DNA from: JAAUQA01 sp036351435
GTDB taxonomy: Bacteria > Pseudomonadota > Gammaproteobacteria > Competibacterales > Competibacteraceae
Assembly (NCBI GenBank): GCA_036351435.1
Contig: JAZBPA010000308.1
Coordinates: 1 to 44,057, forward strand
Reading direction: 5' to 3'
DNA: 44,057 nt
The notes under the pieces are model-generated. The model was not told the DNA's origin, did not search any database, and was given only the letters and a program-made list of their open reading frames with translations. Positions 34,101 through 41,781 of this stretch are shown one piece after another; within the stretch, counting starts at the first letter, position 1, and each line of letters opens with the position of its first letter. The translations under genes were made by a program, and so were the position numbers.

Positions 34101-34278
34101 TATCTTGATCGGCCCCCTTGGGAAAACCGCTGGCAGACGATGAGTTGTCGGGATTGGTAAACCGTTCAACATCTTCATCGGGTGGCGGCAGACTGCTATC
34201 GACTCCTTCTTCTGAAGATCCAGAATCAGGCAGCGGGAGGTCTGGGGTGGCAACGGGTTCAGCGGTATCAGCGTACAT
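31105..34278 (-). CDS. large SH3b-LysM protein with toxin-like C-terminal domain (probable secreted effector)
   Basis: 1057 residues from ATG 34278 (AGGAG eight bases upstream); the open frame extends 35 codons further without a ribosome site. No signal peptide. Order: Pro/Ser/Asp-rich N terminus; about 500 residues of beta-type repeats of unknown family; SH3b domain (about 568-641, RDGLNVRAAPG to WVTSQYVEP); LysM domain (about 666-711, HQVQPDDNLWDIAEQYDADF); a Pro/Ser/Asn-rich linker of about 115 residues; and a C-terminal domain (about 890-1030) with GQRDAFRHAYWNAMM, TTAHEG and REAMDLYNNELGRRI. That last pattern resembles DUF6973-type domains found at the ends of polymorphic toxins, with conserved His, Glu, Asp and Asn residues. 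SH3b and LysM bind cell-wall glycans, which suggests bacterial targets. Confidence 0.75.
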   Translation of the reverse strand: MYADTAEPVATPDLPLPDSGSSEEGVDSSLPPPDEDVERFTNPDNSSSASGFPKGADQDIQDATNRVLQQQLNTDPNSIDERVTDTAGQIGEGFVDSTRERVAGAVDTFQDVLDPDQAIADLNSDGDRAVFGLTLETKTTVPLPHVPPGTGLKTQNGYQIVVEQVGDSQTPGVVEDTNVQYEVTFGKKLLGGLFNKQELVPGSVEGTLETNFYTADEVTMTFETREEAAEAVRILQQVALEDSVRIAGSIASTTNPTTSPGDVAGNPLAEDPNASGSNGPLPNGSGPLGLPGPADIIADQVAPSEADRAFLQEHITSYSTTVGAQERAAVGASFQRLGIEARFDVHQEMVRTVELPQGNEPGRLTYTVAGDFDVSSKQKLKAAELQLPGGAGKVGYTPQNIADHANVSGEISLSWELTSDPTTSPTNGRPIPEVDLLRNGDLGRPDQIAFQGQIEVAQPPFIDVERTDLERTTLEVSLDNPTENAAPVFNDLINGDWEGALRNMGEDFQVSATQETIERDGYKQQHEVGFSAARSTIGFKVSAIAEAGNDDVVARTTIDADGNQLADQLYGRQLVVVPRDGLNVRAAPGVENDQVGTLYHGTFLRGNGNTQVDAQGMEWVEVQGRDVNGQDVQGWVTSQYVEPHAEGAMGDTGRINPDLDAENYQTHQVQPDDNLWDIAEQYDADFQELVDLNSEHLIDPSMVFAGDSVYIPGTGQPVQPSTPSEPSNPSSPANPSNPSHPSAPSAESPAPSAPNDSAPSETAPTNPSGSDSTPASPSEPSPPDQDNPSSSSSDANPPTTQTTPEEPPPQGSAEDAEVAPVPADPTRPTTDQILQDYQVATDPGGIVEWQPSGFTGFVADVMGKGDQTVHCTATEAEMLDDLNIFQLKGMTESFDRAYSESEQRFAIPEDIANQRRSDFPPGEQGDRDYATWVNNDGQRDAFRHAYWNAMMTDRMGVEFTEAFTTAHEGAPGNPADREAMDLYNNELGRRIAEENPDASDAELAQLVFDAIQNGEALVIDAGGELAWSDQVPVWGHGQADDAPDPGGNPPPVADTES

Positions 34279-34602
34279 GGGTAAGCTCCTGTATGCGGCT
34301 AGGCAACCGGGTCGGCGACGACTGACGATAGATGGCCGCAGGTCGGCGCTGAGCAGGGATAAAACCGAACCAGACCAAAGCATTGGACCCTAGGGCGCAT
34401 CGTTGAACTATTGGATTAGAAAATCGGTATCCGGTAAATACAGCCGTCGACCTACACTGAATGGCTTACCACCAAAGTCAGAAGCGTTGCAGGGCGTCTA
34501 ACCTATAACCAACGTTATCCTACGAATGCCCTATTGTCGGCCCTACCCACTGCTGAGTAGAGTGACTTCAACAGAGCCAGCCCTCACCCGCAGGAGCCGA
34601 TC
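34279..34602. promoter_or_regulatory. divergent promoter region between two toxin-like genes
   Basis: 324 bases separate the starts of the SH3b/LysM protein (minus) and the endonuclease toxin (plus). No gene is supported here. Ribosome sites are clear at both ends (AGGAG for each gene). I could not pick out confident -35/-10 boxes or strong repeats. Confidence 0.5.
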
Positions 34603-35811
34603 ATGACTGAATCCGTTGGGGATAGCACTCCATCAGGAAGCTGCAACGCCAGCAGTGACGCGACGTCGGCCAACCACCCCTCGGTATGTGCCAACGATCC
34701 CGCCGTTGCTGAAGATGCCTGCCGCTTCGATGCAGCGTTGAATGGCGAAGAACCAGAAACCGGCGGTTCCACAGCGCCAGCCGAATCATGCAGTGAAGAC
34801 ACTACCCCGGTCAGTGCCGAAGAAGACCTCCCACCCGGAAACGACACCTTGACCACAGCTGTTCAAGTCGGCGCAGGATTTGTCCCCGTGGTCGGTGAGG
34901 CGATGGATGTGTATACCCTGTTTGCGCCGGAATCTACGCTGCTGGATCGTGGATTATCCGTGGTCAGCTTAGGGGTAAACGTGGTAACCGGTGGCTTCGC
35001 GCCGAATTTTGGTGGCTGGGCAAGAGCAGCACGCGGCGCCACTGAGGTTGCAGGAGGGGTTGCCCGGCATTCGGATTCGCTGGTTGATATGGTGCGAGCC
35101 GGTCGCAATATGGACGAGGTGATCGCTGCGGCGCGCGGAGCCGATGAGGGCTTGGATGGCCTGATTGATGCCGCCAGATACGGTGGCCGGTTAGATGAAA
35201 TGCTGGCTTCAGGACGACTAGAACCGGAAGAAATCACCTCGCTACGCAACGCAGGTCAGCTCACCGACGATCAAGCGAATATGGCGATCAACGCGACCCG
35301 CCGAGCCAATCCTGACGCCGCGATACCGGACACAACTTACCAAAGCAGCGGCGGCACGGGCGCTTGGAGTCCTGCCCTAAACGATCCTCAGCCCAACAGT
35401 CGCTATGTCGTTGACGGGCGATATACTTACGACACCGATGAACTGGGCCGAGTGGAACGGGTCTCGGGAGAATTGCGCCTGGATGCCGCAGACCGCAACA
35501 GCTATCGGCAACAGCAGGCCGGTGGTGCCGAGCGACTGACAACCGATGATGGCGGGCACTTAGTAGGTAGCCAGTTCGATGGGCCAGGAGAAGCGATTAA
35601 TCTTATCGCGCAAAATCGCGACATCAACCGTAGTGGTGGTCAGTGGTATGCGTTGGAGTCGACTTGGCAAGCAGCTTTAAATCGTGGACAACAAGTGAGT
35701 GTCGATATACAGCCGGTGTTTTCCGGCTCTAACATTCGACCGGATGCAATTTCTGTTCATTATACTATTGATGGTAGACCGTTTAGCCGCACGATTCCGA
35801 ATCCCCCCTAG
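34603..35811 (+). CDS. polymorphic toxin with C-terminal DNA/RNA non-specific endonuclease domain
   Basis: 402 residues, AGGAG before the ATG, no signal peptide. Residues 1-80 are polar and Cys-containing. Residues 84-135 hold a hydrophobic pre-toxin-like segment (VQVGAGFVPVVGEAMDVYTL). A helical middle follows. Residues about 255-402 match the Endonuclea_NS_2-type nuclease: RVERVSGELRLD, then LTTDDGGHLVGSQFDGPGEA with catalytic-type His319, INLIAQNRDINRSGGQW, and C-terminal strands. Such nucleases arm contact-dependent, type VI and LXG toxins. The YezG-type immunity gene 24 bases downstream supports a toxin role. Lack of a signal peptide and its place in the T3SS island suggest export by that system; this is inference. 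Confidence 0.85.
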   Translation: MTESVGDSTPSGSCNASSDATSANHPSVCANDPAVAEDACRFDAALNGEEPETGGSTAPAESCSEDTTPVSAEEDLPPGNDTLTTAVQVGAGFVPVVGEAMDVYTLFAPESTLLDRGLSVVSLGVNVVTGGFAPNFGGWARAARGATEVAGGVARHSDSLVDMVRAGRNMDEVIAAARGADEGLDGLIDAARYGGRLDEMLASGRLEPEEITSLRNAGQLTDDQANMAINATRRANPDAAIPDTTYQSSGGTGAWSPALNDPQPNSRYVVDGRYTYDTDELGRVERVSGELRLDAADRNSYRQQQAGGAERLTTDDGGHLVGSQFDGPGEAINLIAQNRDINRSGGQWYALESTWQAALNRGQQVSVDIQPVFSGSNIRPDAISVHYTIDGRPFSRTIPNPP

Positions 35812-35835
35812 TATTCGCTGGGAGAACATCGCACG

Positions 35836-36225
35836 ATGAGCACAACCCTGGAACAACTCTATCAAAACGCTGCGACGCTGATTAACCGCACCATTCCCGA
35901 GCCTTGGGACACCGTGTGGCTGCAAGTTGAAATCCACAGCGATGAAAGCGGCGGTGGCGGAGCCGGTTTTTACAATACTAAGAACGCGCCCGATGTGGTC
36001 CACTATTTCGACTTCGGCCCTGATTACTACGCGGTCTGGTTCGACATTTGGAGGTTCTTTCAAGAACAACGCAAGCATCCCTGGAGTACCGCCACCTTCA
36101 TCTTGCAAGCCAGCGGCAAATTCGATATTCAATTTGGTTACCAGGATCTATTGGCTGAGAACGAGTATGACCGGCGTTTAGCGTGGGAAAAAACCCATTT
36201 AGGCGATAAAGAAATACGCTATTGA
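35836..36225 (+). CDS. YezG/DUF600-family immunity protein
   Basis: 129 residues. The pattern LEQLYQNAATLINRTIPEPW, then VEIHSDESGGGGAGFYN, and the end WSTATFILQASGKFDIQFGY, with YDRRLAWEKTHLG, matches YezG-type immunity proteins, which in Bacillus neutralise nuclease toxins. It is cytosolic (no signal peptide), as required against a nuclease, and starts 24 bases after the endonuclease toxin gene on the same strand. GGGAGAAC lies just upstream of the ATG. Confidence 0.85.
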   Translation: MSTTLEQLYQNAATLINRTIPEPWDTVWLQVEIHSDESGGGGAGFYNTKNAPDVVHYFDFGPDYYAVWFDIWRFFQEQRKHPWSTATFILQASGKFDIQFGYQDLLAENEYDRRLAWEKTHLGDKEIRY

Positions 36226-36241
36226 GGGGGAGGAAGCGTCA

Positions 36242-36880
36242 GTGCGGCTGTCGTTGGGTATCATCACCGGTATCGCATTGCTGGCCTGTGTCCCGGATAC
36301 TCCGGTAATGCCACCGCTGGTGCCTTATCATTTCGACCCTATCCAATCTGAGTTCCGATTACCTAAGGGCTGGGACATTCGAGAACATCGCCCAGCGCAT
36401 GAGTCTTCAGCTGGGCTGAGCGTCCTTGGACAAGCTGATAAGGTCGACTCACCCGGACTCTATTTTTGGACCGGCACCGCTCTGTATACGCCTAAAGAAG
36501 CGATTTATATGATGCTGAAAGAATCCGGCGTCACCACTGCTGAGCCGATCCGGGAGCGCGATTGGGGTTACAGCTACACCGGCCTGCTGGAATACCGGTA
36601 TCCCGGCGCGGACACACTAATGCGTGGTATTGCCTATGCTCAATCCGGCGGCGGTAAGATCACTTGGACCTTGTTTGAAGCACCCGTTGATCGCTTCTTG
36701 GAGCTGGGTGGAATCACGTTACCGCTAATGGCGTTTCAACAGTTTGACAGCGCTGAAGTTGGCCCTTCATTCAGCAGCATTTGGGTAGCATCGAATGTGT
36801 GGACCATGAATACCCTCATCTACCAACATGCGCTGGGTGCAGGTTTTGGGGTTCCACCCCCCGCACGCGTTATCCGCTGA
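36242..36880 (+). CDS. putative lipoprotein of unknown function
   Basis: 212 residues with a GTG start, preceded by GGGGGAGGAAG. The N terminus MRLSLGIITGIALLAC carries a lipobox-like LLAC (Cys16). The rest is a globular domain without recognisable motifs (YHFDPIQSEFRLPKGWDIRE; PGLYFWTGTALYTPKEAIYM). It follows the immunity gene by 16 bases, so it belongs to the toxin-immunity transcript. It might be a second, periplasmic immunity protein or a delivery helper. No family recognised. Confidence 0.6.
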   Translation: MRLSLGIITGIALLACVPDTPVMPPLVPYHFDPIQSEFRLPKGWDIREHRPAHESSAGLSVLGQADKVDSPGLYFWTGTALYTPKEAIYMMLKESGVTTAEPIRERDWGYSYTGLLEYRYPGADTLMRGIAYAQSGGGKITWTLFEAPVDRFLELGGITLPLMAFQQFDSAEVGPSFSSIWVASNVWTMNTLIYQHALGAGFGVPPPARVIR

Positions 36881-36908
36881 AGTGCAGCCAATTGCGTTCC
36901 GACTCCCT

Positions 36909-37391
36909 TTAACGCTTTGCAACCCCAAAAGCTAGAGTCGCCACTTCTTCCAGCTCCGTTTCCTCTGCGTATTCTCGCTGGCGTTGCTCGGCCTGATGCT
37001 GCCGCGCTGTTAATACCAGTAGTTTATGTTTAGCTTTGGCTGCTTTTTGCACACTAATCTCAGCTTGTTCTAGCAAGGTTTCTGCCTCAGTGTTGGCAGT
37101 GCGCGCTTGTTGTAACTGATCCAGCAGGTTTTTTTCTTCGGCCCGCAACCCCGTTAAAGTTGCCTGATACTCCTCTACGGTTCGCAACCCAACAGGCTGG
37201 GTCTGCAACTGTGAGAATAATTCAGTTTCCCGGCTTGCCCGCCAGGACCGGTAGCGTGCTAGCGACTGTCGCTTTAACTTGACACGCCGTTTGCACATCT
37301 CAAGCTGGTTTTTGCATTCTTGAAGCTGGGCGCGCGCCCGAGATTCGCGATGGTCGCGAATCCGTAATAAGGCTGACCAGTTATCCCTCAT
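36909..37391 (-). CDS. sctO: SctO, T3SS central stalk (YscO/FliJ-like)
   Basis: 160 residues, almost entirely coiled coil (SRARAQLQECKNQLEMCKRR; EEYQATLTGLRAEEKNLLDQ; KAAKAKHKLLVLTARQHQAE). It lies directly downstream of sctN with a four-base overlap, as in Ysc loci. SctO turns within the SctN hexamer and links it to the SctV gate. The gene expected next, sctP, is absent. Confidence 0.9.
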   Translation of the reverse strand: MRDNWSALLRIRDHRESRARAQLQECKNQLEMCKRRVKLKRQSLARYRSWRASRETELFSQLQTQPVGLRTVEEYQATLTGLRAEEKNLLDQLQQARTANTEAETLLEQAEISVQKAAKAKHKLLVLTARQHQAEQRQREYAEETELEEVATLAFGVAKR

Positions 37392-38710
37392 GCCGCGCTG
37401 AGCCTATTCAAGTGCGCTATTGTTTCAGCGAATTCCGTACAACTCTCCAACTCTTGCTGCAACAACTCACGAATCTCAGCGATCTTGGCCAGCGCCTCAT
37501 CGGCCAGCGGATCGGCCCCTTTTTGATATTCACCGATCCGCACTAGCAGTTCGATGTCTTGGTATTTGGCTAGCAGTTCGCGCACCCTGGCGGCGGCTTG
37601 ACGATGTTCCGGCTCGGTAACGGCAGGCATGATCCGACTGAGGCTCGCCAAGATGTCGATAGCCGGATAATGATGGGCAGCGGCTAAATCGCGGGACAAG
37701 ACCAGATGGCCGTCGAGCAGCGAGCGCACCTCATCAGCGATCGGCTCATTCATGTCGTCGCCTTCCACCAGCACTGTGTAAAACGCGGTGATCGACCCTT
37801 TACCCGATTGTCCGACCCGCTCCAGCAACTTGGGTAACAACGCAAATACTGAGGCCGGAAAACCGCGACGAGTGGGCGCTTCGCCGGCAGCCAAACCAAT
37901 TTCCCGCTGGGCACGGGCAAACCGGGTGATGGAGTCCATCAACAGTAACACCCGTTGACCCTGATCGCGGAAATATTCGGCAATTGCGGTAGCCACATAA
38001 GCGGCCTTAACTCGCTCCATCGCCGGGCGATCCGAGGTCGCCACTACCATAATGGTCTTGGCTATGCCTTCTGGACCCAGACTCTGTTCGATGAACTCGC
38101 GCACTTCACGGCCACGCTCGCCGATTAACGCAACCACGTTGATGTCCACTTGTGCATGGCGCACCAGCATCCCGAGCAAAGTACTCTTGCCTACCCCGGC
38201 AGCGGCGAAAATACCCATGCGTTGGCCCTCACCACAGGTCGTCAAAGCATCAATAGCCTTGATGCCCAGCGCCAGCGGGGTATCAATCATGCGCCGACTG
38301 AGCGGCGCTGGCGGATCAGCGTAAACGGGATACGTTTCCGCTGCGGTTAACTTCGGTTCCCTGGTGTCCAAGGGCTGACCTAACCCATCTAATACCCGTC
38401 CGCGCAACTCCGGCCCAACCGGCACTTGGTGTGTCATACCGGTCGTTTCAACGGCTGTGCCCGCCGATACCCCGGCCATATCGCCCATTGCAGTGAGCAG
38501 GGCTACTTGATGCTCAAAACCGATCACTTCAGCCAGTAACGGGATTAATGCCCCAGGGCTGTGCAGCATACATAGTTCACCGATGCGGGCTTGTGGAACA
38601 GTTGCTTTGATCACCGTGCCGGTGACCTGAATGACCCGTCCTTGTAAGGCCATTAGCGGCGCTTCATTGACAGCGTCACGTAATCGGGTAGTGATGGTGT
38701 TGAATGGCAT
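37388..38710 (-). CDS. sctN: SctN, T3SS ATPase
   Basis: 440 residues from ATG 38710; a TTG at 38734 inside the end of sctV is the alternative and neither has a strong ribosome site. Walker A (AAAGVGKST, residues 169-177), IGERGREVREFIE, Walker B (VLLLMDSITRFARAQRE) and GSITAFYTVLVEGDD are all canonical. The hexamer unfolds and unloads chaperone-bound substrates at the gate. Nothing appears degenerate. Confidence 0.96.
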   Translation of the reverse strand: MPFNTITTRLRDAVNEAPLMALQGRVIQVTGTVIKATVPQARIGELCMLHSPGALIPLLAEVIGFEHQVALLTAMGDMAGVSAGTAVETTGMTHQVPVGPELRGRVLDGLGQPLDTREPKLTAAETYPVYADPPAPLSRRMIDTPLALGIKAIDALTTCGEGQRMGIFAAAGVGKSTLLGMLVRHAQVDINVVALIGERGREVREFIEQSLGPEGIAKTIMVVATSDRPAMERVKAAYVATAIAEYFRDQGQRVLLLMDSITRFARAQREIGLAAGEAPTRRGFPASVFALLPKLLERVGQSGKGSITAFYTVLVEGDDMNEPIADEVRSLLDGHLVLSRDLAAAHHYPAIDILASLSRIMPAVTEPEHRQAAARVRELLAKYQDIELLVRIGEYQKGADPLADEALAKIAEIRELLQQELESCTEFAETIAHLNRLSAA

Positions 38711-38723
38711 AGCAGAGGTTGAA

Positions 38724-40814
38724 TCAGGCAGCAAGTTTGATCTGGCCCAGCGGTTGTACGGTGATGTCCGCAGTCAGCTCTTGGTAGGACAATACCGGCA
38801 CGTCTTCAAAATCGACCTGGATCAATTGTCGCAGATGGCGGCGAATGTCCAGCGTGGTCAGCAAAGCTGGGCGCCGGGTTTGGCCATTGGACGATTCAAG
38901 GCTGCCACGCAACGTGTCCAACAGTGTGCGGCTGGCCTTCGGTTCCAGAGCCAGATAACTGCCGGTTGGGGTTTGATGGACGCAGTTACGCAACAGCTCT
39001 TCGGTGGCCGGATCAATCAGCAATACCGGCAGCAGGTTGTTACCAACACTAAACCGGTAACTGATCTGCCGTTTGAGAGTGCTGCGCACATACTCGCTCA
39101 GCAATTCGGGTTCTTTCTCGCGTTGCCCCCATTTCACCAGTGCTTCCAGGATGCCGCGTAAATCTCGAATAGAAATATCTTCCGCCACCAGACGTTGCAA
39201 AACGTCAGCGATCTTGGGCAACGGCACAATGCGTTGTGCCTCCTTAATCAGTTCACCGTGGCGTGATTCCAGCTGTGCTAGGAGATAATGCGTTTCTTGG
39301 ATACCGACGAACTGATCCGCATAGCGACGCAACACCTTGGCAAGGTGCAGGCAAACGATTTGAGTAGCAGCCAGCGGCTCAATCCCGTGTTCGTACAATG
39401 TCTCAGCATGTTGCGGCTCCACCCATAGCGCTGGAAGATGGGCGATAAAACCGGGCTCTTCTTGGTAAGGGATTTCGAGCATCTGCAAGTGTTCGCTGCT
39501 CTGGGCGACCAACATTTGCTCTAAACCTAGGCGGCCCCTGCCCACCGGTATTTCCTGCAAATAGATAACATACTGATCCTCCTCCAGCATATGGCTAAAG
39601 CGGATATCCACGCCAGGGAATGGAACTCCGAGGTCGCGGCTGAGCGCATGCCGAATCCTCAGCAATTCGTTATTGAATAGTTCCGGCGATAATCCATTTC
39701 GGGCCGTTGCGGCAATTTCTACCAGTAGCGGCGCTGCTGCTACTTCGTCATCAAAGGAGTCGAGCGGGCGAATCACTGGCTCCTGACCCGCCGCGGCTGT
39801 GGCCGGCAAACTTTCCAGACTGGAGTCAACCCCCGGCTTGGCAAGGGCTTTCAGGGTCAATCCCACCGAACCCATGCCCAGGCCCAGCAACAAGAAAATC
39901 ACCGTGGGGAACCCGGGAATAAGGGCAAAGCCTAGCATCAACGCAGCGCCAATCAACAACGCATTGGGTTGGGCCATAATTTGTTCACCAATGTCGGCCC
40001 CTAGATTGACGGACTCCTCATTGGTGACCCGGGTCACGATAATACCGGCGGTAATCGCCACAAATAGCGCTGGAATTTGTGCTACCAGGCCGTCACCAAC
40101 GGTGAGAATCGCATACAGTTGCAGCGCTTCACCAACGCTCAGGTTTTGCTGCAAGACGCCGACTGAGATGCCGCCCAGGATGTTGACGACGATGATGCAC
40201 AAGCCGGCAATGGCATCGCCTTTGACGAATTTCATCGCGCCGTCCATCGCGCCGTATAACTGGCTCTCCTTCTCCAAACGATTGCGGCGAGATCGCGCCT
40301 GATCGACCGTAATCACCCCGGCGCGCAGATCGCTATCAATGCTCATTTGCTTGCCCGGCATCGCATCCAGGGAAAACCGGGCGCTGACCTCGGCAACCCG
40401 TTCCGAACCCTTGGTAATGACGATAAATTGCACCAGGGTAATGATCAAAAATATCACCAGCCCCACCACCAGGTTGCCGGCCACTACAAAATCACCGAAG
40501 GTGTAGACGATTGCCCCGGCATCGGCCTGGATCAAAATCAAGCGGGTAGTGGTAATGGATAGCGCGAGCCGGAACAGAGTGCTCAGCAACAACACCGATG
40601 GAAACGCGGAAAACGATAGCGGTGTTCGAATATAAACGCCTACCATCAACAGCACCACAGCGCCGCCGATATTGATGGCGATTAACGTGTCCACCAGTGT
40701 CGTGGGGATAGGCAGAATCATCATGAAGATGACCGCCACCAGCAACAGGGCCAGGGTTATATCGTTGCGACGAGTGAGCGCAAGGAGCAGGGAACGCAAA
40801 TGGCGTAGCGTCAT
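38724..40814 (-). CDS. sctV: SctV, T3SS export-gate nonameric ring (YscV/FlhA family)
   Basis: 696 residues: about seven to eight N-terminal membrane helices with the FHIPEP-family segments (RFSLDAMPGKQMSIDSDLRA) and a large cytoplasmic domain (about 350-696, EEDQYVIYLQEIPVGRGRL to LTTLDIRRHLRQLIQ). It selects chaperone-substrate complexes. The ATG overlaps the SctY stop by four bases. Full length and well conserved. Confidence 0.96.
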   Translation of the reverse strand: MTLRHLRSLLLALTRRNDITLALLLVAVIFMMILPIPTTLVDTLIAINIGGAVVLLMVGVYIRTPLSFSAFPSVLLLSTLFRLALSITTTRLILIQADAGAIVYTFGDFVVAGNLVVGLVIFLIITLVQFIVITKGSERVAEVSARFSLDAMPGKQMSIDSDLRAGVITVDQARSRRNRLEKESQLYGAMDGAMKFVKGDAIAGLCIIVVNILGGISVGVLQQNLSVGEALQLYAILTVGDGLVAQIPALFVAITAGIIVTRVTNEESVNLGADIGEQIMAQPNALLIGAALMLGFALIPGFPTVIFLLLGLGMGSVGLTLKALAKPGVDSSLESLPATAAAGQEPVIRPLDSFDDEVAAAPLLVEIAATARNGLSPELFNNELLRIRHALSRDLGVPFPGVDIRFSHMLEEDQYVIYLQEIPVGRGRLGLEQMLVAQSSEHLQMLEIPYQEEPGFIAHLPALWVEPQHAETLYEHGIEPLAATQIVCLHLAKVLRRYADQFVGIQETHYLLAQLESRHGELIKEAQRIVPLPKIADVLQRLVAEDISIRDLRGILEALVKWGQREKEPELLSEYVRSTLKRQISYRFSVGNNLLPVLLIDPATEELLRNCVHQTPTGSYLALEPKASRTLLDTLRGSLESSNGQTRRPALLTTLDIRRHLRQLIQVDFEDVPVLSYQELTADITVQPLGQIKLAA

Positions 40815-41215
40815 GGCGGATTACCTTTTGCTGCTTGATGACTAAGCAGTTGTAGCCGTGCTTCGGTGCTTCTACCCTGGCCCTGTAGAGCATGGGCGCA
40901 AAGCAGATGTAGTGGAGCTATGTGTGAATCCTCTATGGTTTCCGCCAATAAGGACTCGGCCAAATCCAACGCAGCTTGATAATGTCCCAGTACTTGGCGG
41001 CTGTATATTAGAGATAAGGCAATTGAGTGGTCATCGGGGAGCAAATGATGTAGTGCTTCAAAGAGAGTCAGCGCTTTGTATTTTTGCCCGGTTTGTAAAT
41101 ACATATAGCCCAAAGCACGTAACGCGTCCTGTTGGTCAGAACTTAACCCAGCAGGTGATCCGTCCGGTTCTTCGATTGGAACGGAATCGGTTAGCGTCTT
41201 GTGCAACGGTTGCAC
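40811..41215 (-). CDS. sctY: SctY-like TPR chaperone (YscY family)
   Basis: 134 residues with TPR helices (ALRALGYMYLQTGQKYKALT; LIYSRQVLGHYQAALDLAES). YscY binds YscX and SctV and helps early substrate export; the gene lies between the SctX-like gene and sctV exactly as in Yersinia. Family similarity is low at sequence level, so the assignment combines TPR pattern and order. Confidence 0.78.
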   Translation of the reverse strand: MQPLHKTLTDSVPIEEPDGSPAGLSSDQQDALRALGYMYLQTGQKYKALTLFEALHHLLPDDHSIALSLIYSRQVLGHYQAALDLAESLLAETIEDSHIAPLHLLCAHALQGQGRSTEARLQLLSHQAAKGNPP

Positions 41216-41219
41216 CGGA

Positions 41220-41486
41220 TTACCGTGCTGATGAGCGGCGGCGTTGCTCGAAAATTTGCATGAGCTCTAATTCCTCAGCCAGTAGCGCTGCCGCATTCGT
41301 TATCGCATGCGTGGCCTGTTGCTCGCCGAGCAGCTGTAATAGAGCCTGCGCTTCCGCCAGTAGTCCCCAATAACGGGTTGGCGTCAGTATCTCTTGGTCG
41401 GCGATGCGGGGTTGTAACGCGTCCAACACGCCGTTTGGCTTGATGTGGGTAAGGTCGGGAGAGGCTGGTAATGGAACATCCGGCAT
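41220..41486 (-). CDS. sctX: SctX-like early T3SS substrate (YscX family)
   Basis: 88 residues, polar N terminus (residues 1-30, with DLTHIKPNGVLDALQPRI) and a C-terminal helical half (WGLLAEAQALLQLL; NAAALLAEELELMQIFEQRR). YscX is about 120 residues, secreted, and binds YscY through its C terminus. Position four bases before the SctY-like gene is the main support. It is the first gene of the sctX-Y-V-N-O operon; its promoter should lie in the 295-base gap shared with the divergent FAD oxidoreductase gene. Confidence 0.68.
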   Translation of the reverse strand: MPDVPLPASPDLTHIKPNGVLDALQPRIADQEILTPTRYWGLLAEAQALLQLLGEQQATHAITNAAALLAEELELMQIFEQRRRSSAR

Positions 41487-41781
41487 GATGTGATTTCACT
41501 CGTGCTTGCGCCCCGTTGAGTCAACGAAGCTGCCGATATCAAGGCTTAAGTTAATGAAAAGCACCCCCTTAGAAAATACGGTATCAGCACTAGAGCGATG
41601 GTTATAGGGTTGGAGTGGTTTCTTATAGCCCGCAACCAGTGTCATAAAATTGTTATATGGGAGAGATAGCATCAAAATTTTCATGCAAAACTACATTTTG
41701 GCGAAGGTGTTTGCTTCTGTCGGCATAAATCCGCTGCTCTTCCGAGGCCCCCGAATTTGGTGCAATTTTTGAGGAGTTGGC

